Shown here piece by piece: positions 31,321-41,500 of a stretch of DNA of 64,000 bases. Origin of the DNA: Craspedostauros australis (Eukaryota > Bacillariophyta > Bacillariophyceae > Mastogloiales > Achnanthaceae); NCBI GenBank assembly GCA_026770025.1, contig JAMXDE010000017.1, positions 558,001 through 622,000 on the forward strand, written 5' to 3'. Positions within the stretch are counted from its first letter, which is position 1. The number at the start of each line of letters is the position of its first letter. The notes beneath the pieces were generated by a model. The model did not search any database. It saw only the letters and a list, made by a program, of their open reading frames with translations, and was not told where the DNA came from. The position numbers and the translations under genes are program-made.

Positions 31321-32838
31321 ATGACCAGCAACAGCAGCTACGAATACGACCTCCTCGTCCTCGGAGGAGGCAGCGGCGGCCTCGCTGCCGCCAAGCGCGC
31401 AGCCCAGCAGCACGGCAAGAAAGTCGCCGTCGTTGAACGCGCCAGATGGGGAGGAACCTGCGTCAACGTCGGCTGCGTGCCGAAGAAGGTCATGTTCATG
31501 GCAGCCAGCATGGCCGAGATGATGAAGCACGATGCCACGCAGTACGGATTCGAGCAGCCCAACGTCAAGCACAACTGGAAGGCGCTGAAGGAACGCCGCG
31601 ACAAGTACATCGTCAAGCTCAATGGCATCTACAGCGGCGGCCTCGACAGGGCGAACATCACCAGCGTGGAGGGAGATGCCACCTTCGTGGATCCCCACAC
31701 CATCGAGGTCACGCTCAAGGACTCTGCCTCGGATGTCGGCAAGGACGGCAAGCTCACCATGACCGCCGACAAGATCATCATCGCCACCGGCGGACGTCCT
31801 GGTCTGCCCATGGACACGCCCGGCATGGAGCACGCCATCTCCAGCGACGGCTTCTTCGAACTGGAGGACCTTCCCAAGAAGGCGGTCGTCGTCGGCGCCG
31901 GATACATCGCCGTGGAATTGGCGGGCGTCCTCAACGGACTCGGCACCGACACGCATCTCGTCGTCCGCAAGGCCAAGGCCCTCCGCAACTTCGACGACGA
32001 TATCTCCAACCACCTCGATGCCGAGATGCAGCGCCAGGGCATCACGGTGCATCGTGACACCATGGGCGTCAAGGCCATCGACCTGTCCACCGACGGCAGC
32101 AACACAAAGACCGTGCACGTCCACAAGGGTGAATCCATCCCGGGTGTGGACGTCGTGCTGATGGCGCCGGGCCGATTGCCAAACACGGAAACGCTGAACC
32201 TGGACAAGGTGGGAGTCAAGCTCCAGGAGGGAGCTTCGCTCAAGTTCATCGAGGTCGATGAATTCCAGAACACCGCCGTCGACAACATCTTCGCGCTGGG
32301 TGATGTCTGTGGCAAGGTCCTGCTCACGCCCATGGCGATCGCCGCGGGGCGCCGATTGTCGGACCGCATCTTCGGTGTCAAGTCAGACAGCAAGACGTCC
32401 TACGAACTGGTCCCGACTGTCGTCTTCTCGCACCCCACCATCGGCACGATCGGAATGACCGAAGCAGAGGCAACGAAAAAGTTCGGCAAGGACAACATCA
32501 AGTCGTACCGTTCCAAATTCCCAAATCTCTACTACGGCGTCTTCGCGATGGAGTCAAAGGACAAGCCGCAGACGGTCATGAAGCTCATCACGGCCGGCAA
32601 GGACGAGGTCGTCGTCGGACTGCACGTCATCGGAATGGGATCCGACGAGATGCTCCAGGGCTTCGGCGTCGCGATGAAGATGGGTGCCACGAAGAGCGAC
32701 TTTGACTCCTCCATCGCAATCCACCCAACCGCATCCGAGGAGCTCGTCACCATGGGTGTATGGGGCACAGCCCCGCAGGCCACTGGTGCCAAGCACTCTC
32801 CCCTCATGGGCGCTGCGCCGGTCGAGCCAAGTCTGTGA
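31321..32838 (+). CDS. GSR: Glutathione reductase (NADPH), cytosolic type
   Basis: 505 aa, intronless. Reduces glutathione disulfide with NADPH and FAD. FAD-binding GGGSGG (15-20). Redox-active disulfide CVNVGC (Cys47/Cys52) followed by VPKK. NADPH-binding VGAGYIAVEL (191-200), with basic residues in VRKAKALRNF for the 2'-phosphate. Second FAD motif IFALGDV. C-terminal catalytic dyad in HPTASEE (His468/Glu473). Length matches the family (about 450-500). Start chosen at the ATG directly before YEYDLLVLGGG; no presequence precedes it, so a cytosolic location is inferred. Confidence 0.96.
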   Translation: MTSNSSYEYDLLVLGGGSGGLAAAKRAAQQHGKKVAVVERARWGGTCVNVGCVPKKVMFMAASMAEMMKHDATQYGFEQPNVKHNWKALKERRDKYIVKLNGIYSGGLDRANITSVEGDATFVDPHTIEVTLKDSASDVGKDGKLTMTADKIIIATGGRPGLPMDTPGMEHAISSDGFFELEDLPKKAVVVGAGYIAVELAGVLNGLGTDTHLVVRKAKALRNFDDDISNHLDAEMQRQGITVHRDTMGVKAIDLSTDGSNTKTVHVHKGESIPGVDVVLMAPGRLPNTETLNLDKVGVKLQEGASLKFIEVDEFQNTAVDNIFALGDVCGKVLLTPMAIAAGRRLSDRIFGVKSDSKTSYELVPTVVFSHPTIGTIGMTEAEATKKFGKDNIKSYRSKFPNLYYGVFAMESKDKPQTVMKLITAGKDEVVVGLHVIGMGSDEMLQGFGVAMKMGATKSDFDSSIAIHPTASEELVTMGVWGTAPQATGAKHSPLMGAAPVEPSL

Positions 32839-34318
32839 AGGCCGAATTCGAAGCTCTGAGCAAGCAATCTTCCTTGGACTCGTACGTGAAGTATCCGTGA
32901 GCAGGAATTGTCATCACACGAGCAGCAAACCAGATGCCAGCAACAGCACAGGGACGAACCTAGACGAAATCCTCAAAACAACCATGTCCGTAACACTTCA
33001 AATTTACACAGCGCCGTATCACGCTCGCACGTGGCGGGACAGGCCGTGCCTTCCCTTCTTGTGCCCGGTTGCATTGGCCTTCGTACTTGTAAATCGATTT
33101 GAACCGGCTGGTCTGGTACGAGTACGAACACGGCAATGCACGTGCACTCTCCCCGCAAGCGCAGCCAGGCATTTCAGTGCACTCTCGTCACTCCATGGGC
33201 ATTGGTGGCATTGCGCATCGCGCCAGTTGGAACTAGATGGCGATGCATGGGTAAAAACGATAAAACCATGTTCTTACTTCGTTGCAATTCTTGAGAAGTG
33301 ATAGGTTTCGATGGTTTCGATAATTCTTTTTGGAAGAGGTATTGCGTTAGATACTGAAACCAGTGGCCGATGGTGGCATCAAGGCCTTCGAAAGCAATGC
33401 GGTCGCGATTGCAAGATGCTGGCGTGTCAAGAGTTGTCACCAGCGTAGCTCTCTCCAGAATGCCTCATCAATGCATTGGTGCGACGGAGATCTGGGTCTG
33501 TTGTGTGTTTGTGTCCTCATTCCAATTCTACTCTCGTTTCATTCTATGCCGAGATGTGTATGTTTCCATTTTGGTAGCCGTATGTCTGTTTGAAGATGTG
33601 TATGTCTACTACTCTTGTCTGTTTGTGAGTTCAAACCATTCTGGTCAAACCTCAAAACGTCTCGCTCTTCCTCGTTGCTCTCGCACGCCAGATCTTAGTT
33701 TGTCACTTCGCTCCGGAGGAGAAGAAGAATCCAAATCTCTCCTTTCCTCGTGCTCCGACGAATGCATGTGTGCATCATGCATGCATGCATACGAGAACTC
33801 TTTCCAGCAACGTCGGCGTATCCGATTGGCACTCATCAGCAGGTTGCGCCATCGCGGTATCATTTGTGCGCTGATGTCACCCATGCGGCAACACGATTCA
33901 CGCGCAACACGTCTGCACAATCCTTGAATTTGTAAGCGTGGATTCTCTCTAATTTGTTCATTTTTGTTCTCATCGGTTGCTCCACTACGTTCGTTGCGAA
34001 TGGCGTCGTTTTTGTTCGTCAATGGAAGCAATTCCTGAGGAGTATCCTACGACATGAGAACTCCACCCAGGCCGACCCAGCTCAACTCACATCAACTCAT
34101 GTCATTTCGATCGACTTTGTGTCGAGGATCCCAAGACACGCTGCGAGTAGAGACATGTGCTCCACTTCCTCTACGCCGACTTCCTTCTCGACCACCTCCA
34201 CTTCCTCCTCCTTCTTCTCATAAAAGCCAATTCCAAACAACTGCAATCAAGCAAACAACAAGACCAACAACAATTAAAATCAAAAGCAACACCGACGACA
34301 ACGACAACAACAATAATA
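32839..34318. other. Intergenic region
   Basis: 3' UTR of glutathione reductase, then sequence without a supported gene. The last 100 bases before 34,319 are A/C-rich (CAAACAACAAGACCAACAAC) and look like 5' UTR of the next gene. Confidence 0.5.
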
Positions 34319-35416
34319 ATGAGTATAATGATGAAAGCTATCGAATTCAACCGCAAGGCAAAGAAGATGCAACAGATCGAGATCCCCAAGCCCAGCCTCG
34401 AGGATTCCAACGTGAAGGATGGCAATGTCCTCGTCAAGGTGCTGTACTCGGCATTGGATACCGCGACACCTGACATTTGCGAACAAACCATAGTGGGAGG
34501 TTTCGTCCATGACTTGAAGGCTGACCCCTTGCTGATCGGGTATCACTACGCCGGCATCGTCGCAGACGTCAGCACCGCTGCACCTAAGTCTGAGAGTGAG
34601 GCTGATGGCGATACCACCAAGTCCACTACCCTCAAAGTAGGCGACACCGTGTTCGGTCACTTGCAGTACGAGCCAACACAGAAGCAAGGAGCACTCGCTG
34701 AGTACATCGTTGTGAGCTCCAACGATTGCGCCAAGCTGCAGCCAAAGTCCTCGGCTGGTGGTGCTCAGCAGAAGATCGAGCCCAAGGTGGCTTCAGCGGC
34801 CAGCACTGAGGCCATCACCGCATACCAGTCCTTGGTCGACCTCGGAGGCATGGCGAAGGGCAAGACGGTTCTCATCGTTGGTGCCGGCGGCGGCGTGGGA
34901 AGCGCTGCTGTGGGCATCGCAAAGGGCCTCGGCGCAGCACAAGTGATTGCCATCTGCAGCACCAGAGATGTGAAGCGCGTGCGCGCATTCGGAGCCGACG
35001 TGGTCGTGGATCGCAAGGAGCACTCTAATCCGCTCAAGTACATCGAGCGCACCTTGGGAATGAAGCACAAGATCGATATCCTGTTCGATACTCCAACGCA
35101 GAACAGCTTCTGGTCTTGGTCCGTCCGCAGCCTCCTCAAGCCAAAGACTGGCGCCTTCGTCCAGACCATACCCACCTTCGAGTACATGCTGACAAGCTGG
35201 TTGGCGTCTCTGATTTCCTCGCAGACCTTCCGTTGGGTGGCCTGCAACTCCAAGAAGGAGAACCTCGAACACATTCTTGAGTTGATGCAAGATGGTATCT
35301 TGAAGATCGACATCGACTCGGAGTTCATGGCAAAGGACGTGAACGAGGCGATGGCACGTCAGATGGAGAATGGAAAGAAGGGTCGTGTCACCATCAAGGT
35401 CGATGGAGGTTGGTGA
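34319..35416 (+). CDS. MDR-superfamily NADPH:quinone-oxidoreductase-like protein
   Basis: 365 aa. Start at the first ATG in frame (MSIMMKAIEF); the frame stays open upstream but lacks an ATG and reads like 5' UTR. An N-terminal GroES-like domain (1-140) contains GYHYAGIV and KVGDTVFGH. The Rossmann domain has VLIVGAGGGVGSAA (184-197), typical of zinc-free quinone reductases and RTN4IP1-like enzymes. No structural zinc Cys cluster is seen. A Ser/Asp/Lys insert (about 86-105) extends the catalytic domain. It probably reduces quinones or enones with NADPH; the exact substrate cannot be told. Confidence 0.9.
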   Translation: MSIMMKAIEFNRKAKKMQQIEIPKPSLEDSNVKDGNVLVKVLYSALDTATPDICEQTIVGGFVHDLKADPLLIGYHYAGIVADVSTAAPKSESEADGDTTKSTTLKVGDTVFGHLQYEPTQKQGALAEYIVVSSNDCAKLQPKSSAGGAQQKIEPKVASAASTEAITAYQSLVDLGGMAKGKTVLIVGAGGGVGSAAVGIAKGLGAAQVIAICSTRDVKRVRAFGADVVVDRKEHSNPLKYIERTLGMKHKIDILFDTPTQNSFWSWSVRSLLKPKTGAFVQTIPTFEYMLTSWLASLISSQTFRWVACNSKKENLEHILELMQDGILKIDIDSEFMAKDVNEAMARQMENGKKGRVTIKVDGGW

Positions 35417-36856
35417 GATGCAGACACTGCTCCGCCGGTAGCATCATTGCGTACATGAAGATGCGCGCTCATCTCGCACCATCACAATGGTCCTTCTGCG
35501 AGAGCGGCGGCAAGCAGACATTGCTTCGCACCTTGCCTCGATCGTTGAGAGGCTACGAGATGCGATGAACGCACTTCAATGCAACAGAAGCTTCCGCAAG
35601 AAGTGAAGCGGAGCATGCCAAGACTTCGAACAATCCAAAGCTCCACGAGTGTGGTCTACACCACAGTGAGACAACTTTGGATCGAGTCTGATCAATTGAA
35701 AATAGCAATGCTCATTCAAACAATAATAATAATAGAATACTACTCTGCTTTACTCTATTCTATTGCAATACGTCGTTGAGGTGCTGACCCATGACCGCAT
35801 CCGCAACGAGTTTGTTGATTTCTTCGATCTCGAATCTGTGGTGTCGAGTCACAAGTCGTAGCTTGCTATGAGTCCCGCAAACATGAACGACAAACAAACA
35901 AAGTCGAAGTGTGTCTGAACTGGTCACCGCATCACCTCCCGCCAGTACCACCTCTGCGATCGTCGCCGATCGCGCTTGCTCCCCGATCTCCACATCGATG
36001 TCTATCCGACACACATGATGTCGTAGCATCATGTATGGGGCGGTACTGGTGCCATCTCCAAACTGGGATTAGAAGTACGAGGAGAGGTGTGGATCCTACC
36101 ACATGCCGTAGTCCGACTTTACTACGACCATCATTCCGCAGTTCAAGCACACATGGCTCGCAGCAAGCTGGCGCGACACCTTCCACTCCCAGCTTGTTGG
36201 ATCTGTCTCGAAGACGTCCCGTTTAATCACTGGTTGCCATCGATACAGTTATGGCAACGGGATGAAGAGGGTCCATGCGACTACTCTACGCGATTGTGCA
36301 GTTGGCCACGTACCATGCACGTGCCATATGCTGCGGACACGACGCAGCCCACATTGCTTATTTCGCGAGCTGACTCTCAGAACGGAGGCAAGGCGAGGCG
36401 ACTAAATGATTCCATGGTTACTCCGCAAGCTATTATACTACCAAAGTATTCGGATGATACAGTGGCCCCGGCATAGCCAAGACTGTTCCACAACGCGGCG
36501 ATGCATTCACACATCCAGCGATGACCATCGATTCAGGCTCTTGCATGGCAGTGCTCTTGACGACGGGTTACCGCACCATCTTCGGCATCAATCTTGTACT
36601 GATCTCTTCCGCTCAGGCCTTTCGCGGCCACAGTGTGCTACAACACTCGGTAGAATGATCTGCGAAACAGTCATGGCACACCTGATAATCAGTGTGAGGC
36701 AAGGAGCAAGGAGTGGGCCATGGTATCTGATGGTTCCAACATTGGTTCTGGCCATGAATGGTGCGAGGTGTACTCATAATCTCAATCCGAGCACAACTCG
36801 CAACAGACACACGCACACACGCACACACCCACAAAACGCAACTACATACGTCCAAC
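35417..36856. other. Intergenic region
   Basis: No supported gene in 1.4 kb. A/C-rich repeats (ACACACGCACACACGCAC) at about 36,805-36,830 precede the next start codon and are probably its 5' UTR. Confidence 0.5.
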
Positions 36857-38294
36857 ATGAAATTGACAATCCCAACCAGCCTTCTTGCCGTCGCCTTGGT
36901 ATCCACCGCCAGCATCAGCGTTGTTTCGGCATTGGCCAACAACGAGCCCTGCGTCACCAGCCTCGCGCGCATCACCAATGATGGGTGCAACTTTGAGATC
37001 GTGGAAGAACTGATCCAGGATTACATCGATGAACAAGGAGATCGCTGCGATGGACGCTCCGTTGAAAAGGAGCTATCGTTGCTCTTGGGAGTCTCCAAGA
37101 ACTCAGTCGAGGAGGCCGTCAATGACCTCTGCGACATGGCCTTCGAGGCACACATGTCGATGGGAGGGAAGACCATCGATTTCATCGACATCACGGAGGA
37201 GAACGATGTCTTCGTTGAAGAATTCTTCAACGGTGGCACAACCTGGAACGAGGGCCGACAGACCAAGAACAAGGAAGGAAAGAGAGTGTACGATCTGGAA
37301 GCCGGCGTCGGGCAGAAGGTCACCGACGTCTTCGAGACGCAGGCACGCAGCAGCGTCATCCAATGGCCAACCACTCTCGGTCTTGATATCGAGACATTTG
37401 AAGACTGCGAGCTACGTGCTGCCATGTGCTGCTGGGTGCAGGACCGTCAAGCCGGCGACGACAACGGCAACTGCGAGACTCCCTACGGAGAGGAGTGCAA
37501 GGATGCCGACCCGGACGACAACACCGATATCTGTTACATGGACATGTCCAAGGCTCCCGTCGCCGCAAGAGTGCAAAGCGGCCTCTCCCTCTTCCCCGGT
37601 GACGACGAGGATGGCGAAGGCGATGCTCACTGCCATGGTTTCGCATGGAGCGAGGATGAGTTTGATCCGACCAACAGGTTCCGAGGCAATAACCTCTTCT
37701 TCGTCAGCATGTAAGTGTGGCGGCAACATCCTGCGAATCCTGCCACGCTGACTGTATTGCTATGTACTATTACAGTTTGCCGCATTGAACTCCACCTCCA
37801 ACTTCACTGCATGCTCTCCATTGACTCGCCCACTCACTCATTCATTTCTTCACTCCCTTATTCACTTATTCACTCACTTCCTCACTCATATCCCACGCAT
37901 GCCCATAAAATCCAGGTACGACCACTTGGTGCAGCGTGGATACGTCCGCAACGTCCCGGGTGCACCCATGTGCGGATGCGTCGAGAAGATGCCCGTTGTG
38001 TCCCGTTCCGACTGTACCCAGATTGATGCAGAGCGCATCCGCACCGAGTTTGCCTATTCCGCAGGCGAAGGCTTCACAGCGACTGTGTCGGATGTTCAGA
38101 TTGAATTCAACTCCTGCGAGGGTATCGATACGGACAACGACCTGCGTGATCACTATCGCTTGTTGCGCCGCCAGGGCGTGGTGTCCAACAACGAGTTCTC
38201 CAAGCTCAAGAAGCGCCTCGTTGGCGAAGACGGATGCGACAACGCCATCCAAGAGATCGTCAGCCAGAAGCTGAACGGACGTCGTCTCCGTTAA
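36857..38294 (+). CDS. Secreted acidic Cys-containing protein, unrecognised family (2 exons)
   Basis: 410 aa. Exons 36857-37710 and 37916-38294; the 205-bp intron has donor AT|GTAAGT and acceptor ATCCAG|GTAC, phase 2, restoring Met (VSMYDHLVQRGYV). Signal peptide MKLTIPTSLLAVALVSTASI with cleavage near SALA|NNE. The rest is acidic and Cys-containing, with CCWVQDRQAGDDNGNC, ECKDADPDDNTDICYMD, HCHGFAW and MCGCVEKMPVVSRSDC blocks. The motif density looks like a conserved family, but I do not recognise it and assign no activity. Probably extracellular or in the secretory system. Confidence 0.88.
37711..37915 (+). other. Intron with TCAC-rich repeat
   Basis: A 205-bp GT-AG intron. Its second half is a degenerate CTCACTCATTCA-type array, which serves as an extended polypyrimidine-rich region before the acceptor. 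Confidence 0.85.
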
Positions 38295-38501
38295 GGTGTT
38301 GGAGCAAGCCATCCACCAACCGAAGCCACTGCAATTCGGCAAAACACAACTACATGAATAGTAACCAGTAAAAGTACAATCATCAATGATGAGATTCACA
38401 CTCTTGCGCAATACATACAAGCACCCAACTCGGAGCCATACATATAGTAGGTCGAATGCAATTTCAAAACTGTTCATCATGTTACGTCATCTTAAACCAC
38501 A

Positions 38502-41500
38502 TCATGTTTTGGCTCTTCTTCCCATTTTCATCTTTCGGAATGATTCTTCTTCGCCGATGTATTCGTTCTCGTAGAAGTACCCGCGCAGCATGGCCTTGTT
38601 CTTGCCGCTGGCTGTCGGTTCGTCGAGCATGATAGACAACGCGCCAGCACCCTGCAGCATGTCTTCGCGGAACTCGCCCAAGTACAGGCTTCCCGTGAGG
38701 AACCAGAACATACCGTTGCCGTGCATCTTGTGATCCGAATTGAGCGGTCCGGAGTAGTATCCGCGCGCCGTGGTGGTCTTGCCATCAACAACGTACGTGA
38801 TGGCCTTGGGGTGATGCTTCACGCGGTAGGATCCTGCCTGTCGCAAGCTGGAGGATGATATAGCCTTGTGCACTTGTTGTTCCTTCGACAGAGGCCTCTT
38901 GTCAAGGACGACCGATTCCGCAAAGTTGTGGCCGTTGAAGAGGATCTCCTTCTCATCGTCACTTTCGATGGTCTCTAGTTGCTGCACGCGCTTTTCACGC
39001 TGGGTCCTGCTCTCCCTGCTCTTCTTCTTGTTGCGTCGCTTGCTGCTGCCGCTCTTCTTGAGGAATCGACTAGTGATGGTGCGCTTGCTGGAAGAGGGTT
39101 TGTTCAAACGAATGGATGCGGGGGCGATGATCTGGATGTTGGAGGAGGAACCCGGTTTGGAGAGGCGGCTTTCCTGCGAGTTCTGACTGCTGAGGGATCG
39201 TTGACTTTTGTTGAAGATGGGCGTGAAGCCCTTGGATGATCTCCGGCTCATTGGCTTGTCAATGATCGATCCCTTGGAACTTGCGCGCTTCACGCTTCGG
39301 GAAGACGGATCTCGAACAGCGATCTCATCGGCATGCGCAGAGAAGCTCTCATGGTTCTTGGAGAGGCGACGGGTCGGTTCCATCTCCGACTGGTTCATCG
39401 TTGCCTCCTCGTGATTCTCGACATCGTAGTCATCCTCGTCGTCGGTCAACGGCAGCGCTGGATTCTCCAGATCCTCGATGCTGCCTTCCAAGCTGTTCGT
39501 CACGCTGCGTGTGGATGTTCGGTTATCGACGACGGGAGTGCGACCCATGAATCGAGCGACATTTTCATGATCCGCCCGATGTCGTTCCTCCTGCTGCTTG
39601 CGTCGCAGAAAGGTAGAATCCAAAGAGGTGTGACGCACTGGGAGGATCGGAGATGGCATGACCGCATTCAATTGACGTTCCGACTGATAGCGACGGCGAG
39701 AGGAGGAGACCTTCAGCTCTCGCGACGCCGTCAGCATGGTATCGATGCACTGCCTCTCGAGGTTCAGCGAGATGGAACCATCATCGGTGTAAAACGATTG
39801 CTCGTCATCCGATCGCAACGAGTGTTGTTCATTCGAGCGATATGGCGACTCCTCGTCATCAACACGAGCGTCGTCAAGATCAGCATACTCATCTTCGTCT
39901 CTGTAATATTCGTGTTCGTCGCTGTAATCCGAATAGTCGTCGTCACCATACTCGTCGTAGTGCGGATCCGATTCTTCGATGTATTCTTCATCTTCCGGAA
40001 TGGTGCCATGCTGTTGCGGCGAGGTATGATCATCATCTTCGTACTCCTCATCCGTACTGCGCACGGACACCAAGGTGGGCATACTTTCCGTGCTTTGACG
40101 ATGGAATTCACGATGCGTGTGTCCCGAAAAGCTTTCGTCTTCGTCCGTGCTGCTGTAATCGACGATGCGGGTTGGCACCTTCATGTGCGGTTGTTCATCG
40201 TCGTCACCGGAATCGAGACTCCGCAGCATCTCGTCATCCTCGTCGTTCATGATGTGCTCCTCGTCGACCGAGCTGGAATAGTTGCTGCGCTGCGATGACA
40301 TCGCGAACGATGTCGATCGCATGCTGTTCGACGACGTTTGTCGCGTGGGCAGGATGGGCGTCGCATCGGTCATGTTGTCGCTGTCATGCAACGATGCGTT
40401 GAAGAGGGGCGGCGGTTGGATAGGCAACGCGAATGGCTTGCGCGTCTGCGACATGACGAAGCTGCTGTTGCTGGATGTCGATGACGCATTCGAGAGCTGA
40501 CGCGTGGGTGGACGCACGAACTGATCCTCGATGCTGTGTTCGTTGGATGCGATGGAAGCGCGCTTGGGCAGCGGCATGCTGAATCTGCTAGCACGCCGCG
40601 TGACATCCTTGGAGGGATGCGTGTCGGTGCGCACGGCCGGCGACGTTTCCAAGGCCGATTCCTTGACGCTCTGCATGCGGTGGAAGGAACGGCGTCTATG
40701 TGCGGAGGGCGTGTTGGTGGGGAAGAAGATGGGCATCGGCGATGCCTCCGCGTTGGTGCGCACCCTTCTGCGGTTGTACTTGTTTGGTGATAGGGATGGT
40801 CCCAACGACGGCGCGCGAAGGGGCGTTGATCCGGCCGACATGGGCGCCGATGGCATGGAACCCTTATTTTTGTGCAGGATATTGGCGACGGAGAGTCTGC
40901 CACCCGGCGTGCGAAGGCTGGGATCCAGCGACGGCGTTTGCGGCAAGGGCGACACGGAGCTGGGATCGAAGTAGCGAATGCCGGTTGGCACCGGCGTTTG
41001 ATGAACCGATGAGGCATCCGGGAAGCTGTTGGGGAAGAAGGATTGGGTGGGCACCGGCGACTTGGACCGCTGCGCTGCGAAGTTTCCAATCAAGGAGCGC
41101 CGCTTGCTGGGCGTGAAGGGCGAAAAGAATCGCCGCGGCGACTTGGAGGGGTCGAAGATGAGGTTGGACGTGCGGCGCGGCTGGATGAAGGGACGGTCAT
41201 CGTGATTGGAGGAGGAGGGGATGCGACTTTCATGGTTGAGCGGTCCGGTGCCCATAAAGTTGGAGGAGCTGACCGGGTTGTAACCCAGCATCTCCCAGGG
41301 CAGGGTGACTTCGGAGACCATGCTGCGGAAGGAATCGGAACGGCCGATCTGATGCGGGATGGCATCCTCGTAGACGGTGGTCGTTGTCGTTGTGGTAGTG
41401 GTGGTGCGCGTGACGGCGGCCTTGGCATCCTCGGTGGCGAAGGACATGTAGAACTGCGACATGCTGTTGCTGTTGTTTGACATGCCGTTGGGAGCGTTGG

